From: Candidatus Cloacimonadota bacterium
GTDB lineage: Bacteria > Cloacimonadota > Cloacimonadia > Cloacimonadales > PWNZ01
DNA: 64,000 bases
Direction: 5' to 3'
Assembly: GCA_003564155.1 (NCBI GenBank)
Contig: PWOA01000042.1
Location: 28,605-92,604 of the forward strand
The notes under the pieces are model-generated. The model ran no database searches. It was not told the origin of the DNA and saw only the letters and a program-made list of their open reading frames with translations. This document shows, in pieces, positions 32,254-41,946 of the stretch. Position 1 is the first letter of the stretch, and each line of letters starts with the position of its first letter. The position numbers and the translations under genes were made by a program.

Positions 32254-32847
32254 ATGAATCAGTTCTATTTTAAAATAAACTTAAACAAATATGGTGAGAA
32301 AAGGTATCAAGTATTAGCTGAACAAAGACTATTCAAGAATTTAATAACATCTTTTATTATTTTATCAATAGTCTTTTATGGTGCAATATTGTACTTTAAT
32401 ATGCAACTTACTAATAAGATGGATAACAGGCGTGAGTTGCTCTCATCAATTAGAGAGGAAATTGAAACTTATAGAGAAATTGGTGAATATCTTTCGACAA
32501 ATGATTTGCAGCGATTAGCAAGAACAAGTACCGATAGAATATTTTGGGCTAATAAGCTTATTGCGCTGGCAGATCTGATAACTGACAAGATAGCGATTAC
32601 TCATTTCTCCTATAGAGCAGGTACACTAAGTCTATTTGGAATTACTCAAGTCGATATTGACGAGAAAGAATTTGACTTGATTGATGAATTCATAGAGTTA
32701 CTGGGAGTTGATCCATTTATTTCTGACGATTTTGCAGAAGTTAGGTTTGTAAGAGCAAGTAGAGATATGGAGCAAGATGTAGATATCATCCGCTTCCAAA
32801 TTGACTGTATCGGAAGAGGTTTACCTACAAGACAGAGGAGAAGCTAA
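32254..32847 (+). CDS. pilN: PilN-like pilus assembly protein
   Basis: Short cytoplasmic N-term plus a single TM followed by coiled region; position between pilM and a pilO-like gene. Confidence 0.75.
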   Translation: MNQFYFKINLNKYGEKRYQVLAEQRLFKNLITSFIILSIVFYGAILYFNMQLTNKMDNRRELLSSIREEIETYREIGEYLSTNDLQRLARTSTDRIFWANKLIALADLITDKIAITHFSYRAGTLSLFGITQVDIDEKEFDLIDEFIELLGVDPFISDDFAEVRFVRASRDMEQDVDIIRFQIDCIGRGLPTRQRRS

Positions 32848-33407
32848 TGAAAGAAAAATATTTATTATTGCTCGGTTTAGTTGCCGTCGTGGCAGTGACA
32901 TTCTTTTATACTTCTAGTAATATGATCAATGCACAATTAGATGATATAGCAGGTATTGATCGGGTAATTAGAAGAGAACAAGAAAGGTTAAACAGTGCTC
33001 GTGTTATGGATGAAGAGCTCAGACAAGTATCGAGTGTAATTGACAATACACTCATAGATGAAGAAAGACGTTCATTTACGGCAGAAGAAATTAATTCCTT
33101 TGTTCGTACACTTGCTGAGTTAGCTGATAGACACAAGATCGCTGTTTATTCATCTGCACCTAGGGCAGTACATGCCCCTGGAAACCTTATAGAGCATCAA
33201 TTCTCTTTGGATATCATGTGTACTTATGTACAGTTAGGTAGGTTCTTAACCGAGATAGAGGCTATGGATCATATAATTAAGGTTAATACGATCGATACTA
33301 ACCCTGTTAGAGGCGAAGGAGTCGGTTATCAAGAAAATGATGAAATACAGACACAGTATAGAGTCATTCTTGAACTTTCTGCTTTTAAAATAATCAAGGA
33401 GGCATAA
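32847..33407 (+). CDS. pilO: PilO-like pilus assembly protein
   Basis: N-terminal TM, coiled coil, ferredoxin-like C-term (YVQLGRFLTEIEAMDHIIKVNTIDT); gene order. Confidence 0.78.
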   Translation: MKEKYLLLLGLVAVVAVTFFYTSSNMINAQLDDIAGIDRVIRREQERLNSARVMDEELRQVSSVIDNTLIDEERRSFTAEEINSFVRTLAELADRHKIAVYSSAPRAVHAPGNLIEHQFSLDIMCTYVQLGRFLTEIEAMDHIIKVNTIDTNPVRGEGVGYQENDEIQTQYRVILELSAFKIIKEA

Positions 33408-33952
33408 TGGAAACTAGGCATATTAAAGATTTTACTCTCGCCGTTGTGGTCATTATCCTTATTGCGTTTTTAATTCATGCTATTGGTATTATGAGGACCT
33501 CTTTCGAAATTCCAGATGAATCAATTTATAAAGACTTAGCAATTGACCAACAGTTGCTAGCTCAGATTCAACAAATAGAAGAATCGATAAGTGATCGAAT
33601 GGATTTCGTATTTACTGTAACCAGAGATCCTTTAGAACAAAATATAGTCTTAAGAACGCAAGTCGACCTTGAACAAGAATGGCGGGAAAAGGTTAAATCG
33701 ATGATTAGGTTAGCTGCTACTTATGTTGATGATAGAGGCAATAGAAGAGCTTCTATTGATTACCAAGGCGAAGTAAAAGCCTATGAGATTGGTGATTATA
33801 TAGATAATAATCGCATAGAAAGCATAGTTAGTGGCAGAGTTACTCTAGCTTATAACGGTAGGGAACAGATATTGGAAGTAGAGCCAATACCTTCTAGACC
33901 ACGTAGGATAGAGAGAGATAGAAGAGATAGACAAAGAGAATACGTATGGTAA
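33407..33952 (+). CDS. PilP-position membrane protein (functional PilP analogue?)
   Basis: Single N-terminal TM, periplasmic domain, Arg-rich tail; lies between pilO and secretin genes. No clear PilP homology visible. Confidence 0.5.
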   Translation: METRHIKDFTLAVVVIILIAFLIHAIGIMRTSFEIPDESIYKDLAIDQQLLAQIQQIEESISDRMDFVFTVTRDPLEQNIVLRTQVDLEQEWREKVKSMIRLAATYVDDRGNRRASIDYQGEVKAYEIGDYIDNNRIESIVSGRVTLAYNGREQILEVEPIPSRPRRIERDRRDRQREYVW

Positions 33953-33974
33953 ATAAAAGCAAAAAGGAGTATAT

Positions 33975-35396
33975 ATGTTCATTTTAAAATCCGCTGTTAA
34001 GGTTAGCCTTACCGAGAAATTCCTTAACTCGGTGGTTAAGTCTAAACTGATATTATTGCTCACCTTGATAGGAGTAATTTTCAGCTTGAATATTTATGGA
34101 CAAGGCACTGATTTGTTGGATACAAAAGTTACGATTGATGCTGTTGACGCAACACTATCAAACGTGTTGACAACAATGGCTAGATTGAGCGATACTAACA
34201 TAGTATTAGCTTCTGATCCTGTTGAAGAAGATGAAGAACCAAGGATAACAGTGCAACTTAAAGAGATTCAAATAGAACAGGCGTTATCACTGGTAGTTAA
34301 AGTAGTTGGTTTATCTTATCGCTTAATAGGCGAGAATACCTTTATTGTTGGTCCTAAAGCTCGTATTGAAGAAGAAGTTGGCGAGCGAAGTTATACAATA
34401 TTTTTAAATTATGTTGATGCAGACAGAATCGTGAGAGCATTAGATATTATGGCTGGCGAAGCTGTTGAGATACAAGGACAGAACGCTATTCTTGTTCGTG
34501 CAAATCCTGTGACATTTTCAGAGATTAGCCGTAGAATTCAAGAGATTGATGTTCCTCAAAAACAAATTGTAATCAGAGCAAGATTAATAGAGGTTGCTGT
34601 ATCCGATTCAAAGAAATTAGGAATTGACTGGTCTAAACTGAACAGTTTGACTACAATATTCGCTGAAAACCCTGTCAATGCAGATGGTGTAGGTTTGCCG
34701 TATGAGTATTCAGATATTACTGGAGCTATTCCACATGGCACTTCTACTCCTCTCGGAGAATTACCAGATGCTCAATACTTCCAAAAAATGGATGATTGGG
34801 GTGATGTTGGTAAATTCAGTAGACAATTAACTGCTTTTGATATAACTATTGACTGGTTATTAGCAAACAGTGCCGCTAAGCTGTTGACTGATACGAGAAT
34901 TACAGCTTTAAATGGCGAAAATGCCGAGATTCACATTGGCGAGGTTGTGCCTTTTGTAGTTACCGATAGAGAGTATAGAGTTCAAGTTGAACGTGAAGAA
35001 GTTGGAATCATGTTAAAGGTAACTCCTACGGTAAACAAAGATGGTCAAATAACAACTTCAATTAATCCGGAAGTAAGTTCAGTGACGGAATTAGTAGCGG
35101 GATTTGTTCCCAGAACTAAAGTTAGAAGGTTACAATCAACAGTAACTGTTCCTGATGGTAACAAGATTATTTTAGGCGGTCTATTAAGTAGTACTATTAT
35201 AACTTCCGAAAACAGAGTACCAATATTAGGTGACCTACCTTTTATAGGGAAATTGTTCAGACATCTTCACGAAGAAATTGATACTACAGATTTGATCATC
35301 GAACTAACTCCGCGGATCGTAAACCTCGAAGAACATCAAGTAGAGTATGAAGTCGATGAGAGGCTAGATCGAAGACTTATTCGTGAAATTAATTAG
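33975..35396 (+). CDS. Type IV pilus / type II secretion secretin (PilQ/GspD family)
   Basis: Secretin N1/STN domains and C-terminal signature VGIMLKVTPTVNKDGQITTSINPEVS...VTVPDGNKIILGGLLSSTI...VPILGDLPFIGKLFRH. Confidence 0.93.
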   Translation: MFILKSAVKVSLTEKFLNSVVKSKLILLLTLIGVIFSLNIYGQGTDLLDTKVTIDAVDATLSNVLTTMARLSDTNIVLASDPVEEDEEPRITVQLKEIQIEQALSLVVKVVGLSYRLIGENTFIVGPKARIEEEVGERSYTIFLNYVDADRIVRALDIMAGEAVEIQGQNAILVRANPVTFSEISRRIQEIDVPQKQIVIRARLIEVAVSDSKKLGIDWSKLNSLTTIFAENPVNADGVGLPYEYSDITGAIPHGTSTPLGELPDAQYFQKMDDWGDVGKFSRQLTAFDITIDWLLANSAAKLLTDTRITALNGENAEIHIGEVVPFVVTDREYRVQVEREEVGIMLKVTPTVNKDGQITTSINPEVSSVTELVAGFVPRTKVRRLQSTVTVPDGNKIILGGLLSSTIITSENRVPILGDLPFIGKLFRHLHEEIDTTDLIIELTPRIVNLEEHQVEYEVDERLDRRLIREIN

Positions 35397-35414
35397 GTAA
35401 ACAAGGAGTTCATT

Positions 35415-38183
35415 ATGAGAAAATTTAGCTATTTAAATGTAGCATTACTGGCTATCGTTATTCTTATGACAGCTTTCGTCGGCTGTGATAACAGAGAATA
35501 TTTGCCCGATAGCTTCGAAATTAAAAGCCTAACAGCACCAGATACTTTGTTTTCATGGATAGAAGCTGAATTAAAGGCTGTCGTTGTTGAAAAGGATACT
35601 AACATTCCAGCTCCTAATCAATCAGTTACTTTTAAGACTACTACTGGGATCATTGAAGCTAGGGCTGAGACGAATGAATTCGGTGTAGCGACTGTAAAGT
35701 TTACTCATGACTTAAAAGATGATGGTGAAACAACTGTTGAAGCGTCAATAGATCAATCTATCGCAACAGTGGGGATATCATTGATTCCTCACCCGGGCGA
35801 TTTTGTCATCGTTAAATTGGCCGCTCATCCCGAATTTACATATCTCGACAATGGCAAAACTTATTCAAATATTAGAGCTTTAGTTCGTGACAAAGATGGT
35901 ATGGGTGTCGTGGGTGAGACAGTTAGGTTCAGTACAAAATATGGTAGAATAACTGCTTCTGCAGTTACTGATAGCACAGGATTAGCATCAGTGAGATTTA
36001 CCGATAACTTAGATCCACCTCCAGCAGGAGAACCTGCTACTATAAAAGCAAAGATCGATAACTCCGAAAGAACAGTAAACGTCGAAATACGACCTGCGAT
36101 AGAAGATTATGAAATAGCAATATCTGCTTCTCCTCGTGTTATATATGCTGATGGCGATATTACTTATTCAACGATCAGAGCTACTGTTAAGGATTATGAT
36201 GGGTTTCCAGTCCCTGAAGCTATTGTCAGGTTTAGGACTAATCTCGGTCAGATTTCCGGACAGGTACTAACTGATGAAAGGGGAGTTGCTGCAACGACAT
36301 TTACCGATGGTTACCACGAGGATGATGATTTAGCATCTTATTTGGGAACTGCTGAAATATGGGCAGTTATTGGTGATTACGGTGCAAGTGTCGAAGTTGA
36401 AATTCAGGAAACTCCGGAGATTGATGAAATTGAATTTGAAGACGTACAAGCATCAATTGCTTTAGAATCACAACTGCGTATAACCGTTAGAGCCGTTAAT
36501 GTTCATGGTGATCCCGTTTCGGATGGGACTTTGGTAACATTTACTGCAAGTAAAGGATCATTTGAAGAGGCTGAAGGCGATCTACCACCACATATGTCAT
36601 ATTCTAATAATGGATATGCTTCTGTAAGTTGGAATGCCGGTAGAACAGCTGGACGTGTTATCTTTACTGCCAGAATAGGATCTATAGTTGCAGAGACTGA
36701 ATCCTATATAAGAGCTGGTGAGGCGGAATTTATTTACTTAAGACCCGAATTTCGCAATAGGGATGGTGATTGGGAAAATTTACCACCCGCTGGAGTACCC
36801 GTTGACTTTACACGCGATGTTAGAATTGTAGCAACGGTTGTTGACCTATTTGATAATGCTGTGACAGCCGGTCAACCTATTCGTTTCTCTACTGATTTAG
36901 GAAGTATTCAAGGAGCTGCAGCTACAGATGACGAAGGTAAAGCATATGCGAGATTCTACCCCGGAGCGACTTCAGGAACTGCTGAGATAACAGCTACAAC
37001 AAGAAATGAAGAAGTATCCGGTATAGCAATTGTCCATATTTACTCTGATGTTATTTCGTCTATTTCTTTTGTACAAGACGAGGAAATATTTTTAGATGTA
37101 AGAGGTGTAGGCGGTGTTGAATCTAGAACATTGACCGCTGAGTTACTCGATCTCAGTGGTAATAGAGTTACTGGACAACATAGCGTATTGTTTGAAATCA
37201 TCCGCGGTCCCGCAGGTGTTAATATAAACAATGTTGGTGATTCAGACGTTGTTTTAGGTAACAATGGCGTCGCTAGAGCTGCGATTAATAGTGGTTCTGA
37301 ATCAGGTACTGTTACGGTAAGAGTTTCTCTTGTCGAAAATCCTGATATTCAAGCAACAAAGGCAAACATAGTTGTAAGATCCGGACCACCTGCTTCAGTT
37401 GAACCATTCATCGGAGATTTTGATACCGGCACCGCACTTACAGGTGGTATGTGGAAAGTGCAAGCCGGTGCGATCGTTAGAGATTCAAATGGCAACGAAG
37501 TTATAGATGGAACTGTGGTATACTTTTCATTAGGATCAACTCCCGAAGCACCAGGTAATACTTCAATATCAGGTGCCGGTTATGTCGGAAATGAAGGTGA
37601 TGACAGTGAAGATGGAGATCCTGGTGTTGCGTATACTCATGTACGTTACCACGGTAAAAATACAAACTACCCGATCGTTATAATTGCCGAAACAGGTGAA
37701 GTAGAAGGTCGAGCTACAGTTAAGTTACCGTTACAACAGCCAAGATTTGAGCTTTCAGCTTCACCACAACACGTGGACTTCTTTCTTCCTGATGCAGAAC
37801 CTGCATATCATGATGTCGAAGTTATTGGTATAGTACGAGATGGTCAGGGTAATACGATAGTCGGTTCGAAGATATTATTATTATCATCACATGGTGAGAT
37901 AAGGTATCATCCACGAGCAGTTCCTTTCCCTCCGGATCCGGACACACCTGATTATGAACCTGAGTACATTTATACTTTAGACGGTGATGCTTTTGGTGAA
38001 AGAGGTTATGCGTATGGTATACTTCGCGGATTCAAGTGGGAAATACCACCGCCATTTGATGAATATTTCACTATGGTTGACGTACAGGTAACAGCAAGAC
38101 TTGTAGGTGCTGACACGATTGGTCAGACATCATTCACTATGTACTTATATGTTATTGGTCAACCACCACCTCCTGCTCCTTAG
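35415..38183 (+). CDS. Large lipoprotein with about eight bacterial Ig-like (Big-1/invasin-type) repeats
   Basis: Lipobox-like MTAFVGC; recurring A(L/T)V(R/K)DxDGxxVxxxxVRFxTxxGxIxxxxxTDxxGxAxxxFT units. Confidence 0.85.
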   Translation: MRKFSYLNVALLAIVILMTAFVGCDNREYLPDSFEIKSLTAPDTLFSWIEAELKAVVVEKDTNIPAPNQSVTFKTTTGIIEARAETNEFGVATVKFTHDLKDDGETTVEASIDQSIATVGISLIPHPGDFVIVKLAAHPEFTYLDNGKTYSNIRALVRDKDGMGVVGETVRFSTKYGRITASAVTDSTGLASVRFTDNLDPPPAGEPATIKAKIDNSERTVNVEIRPAIEDYEIAISASPRVIYADGDITYSTIRATVKDYDGFPVPEAIVRFRTNLGQISGQVLTDERGVAATTFTDGYHEDDDLASYLGTAEIWAVIGDYGASVEVEIQETPEIDEIEFEDVQASIALESQLRITVRAVNVHGDPVSDGTLVTFTASKGSFEEAEGDLPPHMSYSNNGYASVSWNAGRTAGRVIFTARIGSIVAETESYIRAGEAEFIYLRPEFRNRDGDWENLPPAGVPVDFTRDVRIVATVVDLFDNAVTAGQPIRFSTDLGSIQGAAATDDEGKAYARFYPGATSGTAEITATTRNEEVSGIAIVHIYSDVISSISFVQDEEIFLDVRGVGGVESRTLTAELLDLSGNRVTGQHSVLFEIIRGPAGVNINNVGDSDVVLGNNGVARAAINSGSESGTVTVRVSLVENPDIQATKANIVVRSGPPASVEPFIGDFDTGTALTGGMWKVQAGAIVRDSNGNEVIDGTVVYFSLGSTPEAPGNTSISGAGYVGNEGDDSEDGDPGVAYTHVRYHGKNTNYPIVIIAETGEVEGRATVKLPLQQPRFELSASPQHVDFFLPDAEPAYHDVEVIGIVRDGQGNTIVGSKILLLSSHGEIRYHPRAVPFPPDPDTPDYEPEYIYTLDGDAFGERGYAYGILRGFKWEIPPPFDEYFTMVDVQVTARLVGADTIGQTSFTMYLYVIGQPPPPAP

Positions 38184-38194
38184 ATAATGCTAGA

Positions 38195-38222
38195 GTTGGG
38201 GTGAATTTCGATTCACCCCAAC
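38195..38222 (+). terminator. 12-bp stem hairpin with TTCG tetraloop after the Ig-repeat gene
   Basis: GTTGGGGTGAAT-TTCG-ATTCACCCCAAC followed by AACTCTTTATT. Confidence 0.75.
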
Positions 38223-38323
38223 AACTCTTTATTGTAAGGAACCATTAAGCAGAATTTAATATCAATACGACATAACAATACTATAACTTGTTAATTATAA
38301 ATTACTAACTATAAGGAGATAAG

Positions 38324-40030
38324 ATGAGTTTTAATCCTCAGTTTGCTCGAATAGGAGAAGTGCTGTTACATATGGGTGTTGTGGCCGAGGATCAAATTAA
38401 AGAGGCTCTTATAAAGCAAAATAATTTTAATCTAAAACTAGGTGAAACATTATTAAAATTAGGTTACGTTAATGAGAATAACCTCTTGAAAGCATTACAT
38501 CAGCAATTAGAAATAGATGTTGTAGATGAAGATACGTTAATGGATCTTGATCCGAAAGTTGTGCAATTGATTCCTGAAGCATTCGCGGTATCTAATAAAG
38601 TTATTGCGATAAAAGAGGAAGATGATGCGATTGTTGTAGCAATGACAGATCCCGAAAATATCGTGATCCAGGATAACTTAAAAAAGATTTTGTCAAAGCC
38701 TGTTAAGCCTGTTTTAGTATCAGAAAGTACACTTGTTGATACACAAGAAAAGTATTATAAGAGCATTCGAACTACGTCGGAAGTAGAAGATGCTGTAGGT
38801 GATTTTGGATTTGTTGCTGTTGATGAGGATGAGCAGGAGATTAATATAGAGAAATCTGCCTCTGCAGACGCACCTATTGTTAAACTTGTTAATTTGATAA
38901 TAACTGAGGCAATTAAAGCTGGCGCAACCGATATTCATGTAGAACCTTTATACAAGCATACTAGGGTCAGATTTCGAGTCGATGGAGCATTGAGAGAAGT
39001 GATGAATCCACCTTTAGGTGTACATCCCGGGATAATTTCATTGATTAAGGTAATGTCTAAGCTAAACATAGCTGAGAGACGATTACCGCAAGACGGGCAT
39101 ATATCATTAAAAACTGCTATAAAAGCAGTTGATGTTCGTGTTTCGATAGCGCCTACTGTATTGGGTGAAAAAGCTGTAATGAGATTATTGGATAAAGGTG
39201 ATTTTGGTTTTAAGCTTACTACATTAGGTTTTGAAGACGATAATTTAGTTATATTTAAACAATGGATAAGAAGACCTTACGGTATTATTATTGTTTCCGG
39301 TCCTACAGGTAGTGGTAAATCTACAACTCTTCATGCAGCTTTGAAAGAAATTCAAGATATTGAGACCAACATTATTACCGTTGAAGATCCTGTGGAATAT
39401 CGTCTTGAAGGTGTGACCCAAATCGAAACCAAAGAGAAGATCGGGTTGACTTTTGGAACTGCACTTCGTCATGTTTTAAGACAGGATCCTGATGTTGTAC
39501 TTATTGGTGAAATTCGAGATGCTGAAACTGCAGATATAGCAGTTAAGTTCTCTCTAACCGGTCACTTAGTTTTCACTACTCTACATGCAAATGATGCACC
39601 TTCAACTGTAACCCGACTTATTGATATCGGCATCCCGGATTATCTTGTTGGATCCTCATTGAATTTAGTTATGGCTCAAAGGTTAGTAAGAAAAATATGC
39701 AAGCATTGCAAAACAGATTACAAACCAACGAAAGAAGAGATATCCGATTGTGGTTTGACTGAAACAGAAGCAAAAGAAATTAATTTTAAGATAGGGAAAG
39801 GCTGTGTACACTGTGATAACACAGGATATAAAGGCAGAACCGGTATTTTTGAAATCCTTGAAGTAAGCCAAAATGTACGAAAATGCATCTTCGAAAAAAA
39901 GAATCAAGATGTCATCAGAGACACGGCATTAAATAACGGAATGCAAACATTGCATGGTAGTGCACAGAATAAAATGATAGAAGGTGTTACAACTATAAGA
40001 GAAGTTATAAAACTAACTATAGTCGAATAA
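38324..40030 (+). CDS. pilB: PilB/GspE-type assembly ATPase
   Basis: GPTGSGKSTTLHAAL, RVDGALREV, RQDPDVVLIGEIRDAETADIA, CKHCKTDY...CVHCDNTGYKGRTGIFEIL zinc motif. Confidence 0.95.
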   Translation: MSFNPQFARIGEVLLHMGVVAEDQIKEALIKQNNFNLKLGETLLKLGYVNENNLLKALHQQLEIDVVDEDTLMDLDPKVVQLIPEAFAVSNKVIAIKEEDDAIVVAMTDPENIVIQDNLKKILSKPVKPVLVSESTLVDTQEKYYKSIRTTSEVEDAVGDFGFVAVDEDEQEINIEKSASADAPIVKLVNLIITEAIKAGATDIHVEPLYKHTRVRFRVDGALREVMNPPLGVHPGIISLIKVMSKLNIAERRLPQDGHISLKTAIKAVDVRVSIAPTVLGEKAVMRLLDKGDFGFKLTTLGFEDDNLVIFKQWIRRPYGIIIVSGPTGSGKSTTLHAALKEIQDIETNIITVEDPVEYRLEGVTQIETKEKIGLTFGTALRHVLRQDPDVVLIGEIRDAETADIAVKFSLTGHLVFTTLHANDAPSTVTRLIDIGIPDYLVGSSLNLVMAQRLVRKICKHCKTDYKPTKEEISDCGLTETEAKEINFKIGKGCVHCDNTGYKGRTGIFEILEVSQNVRKCIFEKKNQDVIRDTALNNGMQTLHGSAQNKMIEGVTTIREVIKLTIVE

Positions 40031-40077
40031 CAATTGATAAAGGTAACATGCTATTTAAAGTGTAAAAGAGGTAGAAA

Positions 40078-41331
40078 ATGGCAACATTTATGTATTTAAT
40101 GAAGGATTCCAAGGGGATTAAAGTAGAAGGAACTCTTAAAGCAAATTCCCTTGATGAAGCTGTAAATAAACTTACCAAGGAAGGCGGCACTATTATATCA
40201 GTTAAAAGTGCTTCTGAGGGTGCTTTTAAAGGTAAGATGTCTCTCTTTGACAAAGTTATGCTTTTTATTTACAAAATCAGAACAGGGATATCACTTAAAG
40301 CTTTAGTTTTCTTTACTCGCCAGTTGGCTACAATGTTTTCAGCAGGTTTAACTTTAGAAAAAGCTATAACCAACCTGGAAAGAGAAGAGAAAAATAAGAG
40401 ATTAAAGAAAGTAATGAGGAAGATAGCTGATGATATAAAGAAAGGATTTAGTTTATCCGAGGCAATGGAACAACATCCCGGGATATTCAATAATCTTTAT
40501 ATCGCACTTGTTCAATCAGGTGAAGTATCCGGTACATTACATACTGTCTTAAACAACTTGGCAGATTATTTGGAGAAAATTGAAGACACAAGACGTAAAG
40601 TCCTTTCAGCTATGGCTTATCCGATCTTTATTCTCATCTTTCTCATTTTTGTCGTTTGGGGTTTGTTTTATTTTATTATCCCGATGTTTGAAGAAGTATA
40701 CGGACGTTTTGGTGCAGATTTGCCGGCGCCCACCCTTGTTGCAATCCGTATCAGTAACTTGATACGTGAGAATGTAATATTATCGTTTTTGGTCTTACTA
40801 CTTGCTATATTCATAGTATTCCTGATATCACTTACAGATAAAGGCAGGTATTTTTTTCACTCTATATTCCTGAAATTTCCAGTCGTTGGTAATTTATTAA
40901 AAAATTCTATCATAAGTAAGTTCTCGAGAACTTTTAGTATTCTTATGGCAGCAGGTGTACCAATTATGGATACAATGGAATTGACTGAAAATATCGTTCA
41001 AAATGCTGTATTTGAATCAGGGATAAGAAAAGCAAGATTTATGGTTAAAGAAGGATATTCTGTAGTAGGTGCTTATAGAAAAACTCATATTTTCCCAGCT
41101 ACCTTATTACAGTTGATTGCAACCGGTGAAGAAACTGGAGATATGGATAGATTATTGGGTAAAGCAGCAGAATTTTATGAAAAATTGGTCGATTCTGTGA
41201 TTGACAGGCTTACCTCATTAATTGAGCCGATTCTTATTGTGTTGATGGCTGCAGTTGTTGGTACAATTATTGTAGTTATATACTTACCGGTATTCTACCT
41301 TGGGTTGGCTATCAGTTCCGGTCATAATTAA
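40078..41331 (+). CDS. pilC: PilC/GspF-type inner membrane platform protein
   Basis: FTRQLATMFSAGLTLEKAI, FPATLLQLIATGEETGDMDRLLGKAAEFYE, LIEPILIVLMAAVVGTIIVVIYLPVF. Confidence 0.95.
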   Translation: MATFMYLMKDSKGIKVEGTLKANSLDEAVNKLTKEGGTIISVKSASEGAFKGKMSLFDKVMLFIYKIRTGISLKALVFFTRQLATMFSAGLTLEKAITNLEREEKNKRLKKVMRKIADDIKKGFSLSEAMEQHPGIFNNLYIALVQSGEVSGTLHTVLNNLADYLEKIEDTRRKVLSAMAYPIFILIFLIFVVWGLFYFIIPMFEEVYGRFGADLPAPTLVAIRISNLIRENVILSFLVLLLAIFIVFLISLTDKGRYFFHSIFLKFPVVGNLLKNSIISKFSRTFSILMAAGVPIMDTMELTENIVQNAVFESGIRKARFMVKEGYSVVGAYRKTHIFPATLLQLIATGEETGDMDRLLGKAAEFYEKLVDSVIDRLTSLIEPILIVLMAAVVGTIIVVIYLPVFYLGLAISSGHN

Positions 41332-41409
41332 AAATATCAATAATCCTTGGCTATTAAGATTGCATTCGATATGATATAAAATAATCGTATCTCAGATTCT
41401 CAATAATTT

Positions 41410-41437
41410 TAAGAGGAGTTCGCACGAACTCCTCTTA
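41410..41437 (+). terminator. 13-bp stem hairpin downstream of pilC
   Basis: TAAGAGGAGTTCG-CA-CGAACTCCTCTTA, exact complementary arms, in the pilC 3' flank. Confidence 0.75.
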
Positions 41438-41946
41438 CTATATCGGATTACTATTATGTTTTTTAAAATATATTGTAAGAGATTATATATAAGTATGGCA
41501 GTATTGAAAATTATTATAGCATGAATTGCCCTTTGATGATCGAGCGATTATGATATCATAACCTCCAATCTCGGTGAGTAGAGATTTAAAACATTTACCA
41601 AATAATATTGTGATATTAACTGACTTCTGTTTTAACGTTCGCTGGATATTAATTGATATTGCAATTATTCCAAGCATCTCTTCAATGTATAATACAAATA
41701 TTACATTTCATTTTCAACCGGTATTTTCAATGATTATGATTGTAACTAAAGATATGGTGTATAATTATTATTATATATAGCTACATCACTAGATAAGACC
41801 TTTATTAGTAAGTTGGCTTATATAGGTAAACAAATGTACTTATAAAAATAGGTGTGCTCATCTGTTATTATTTATAACTATGATTAAGTTAAATTCATTA
41901 GATCAAGCATATACAAGTTGATAGAGTATTCCGAAATTGGGATATA

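Noticed and set aside
27839-41331. Calling the cluster definitively T4P or T2SS
   Set aside because: PilT and PilMNO favour T4P, but PulI/PulJ-like pseudopilins and the lack of a visible prepilin peptidase in the window leave the function undecided.
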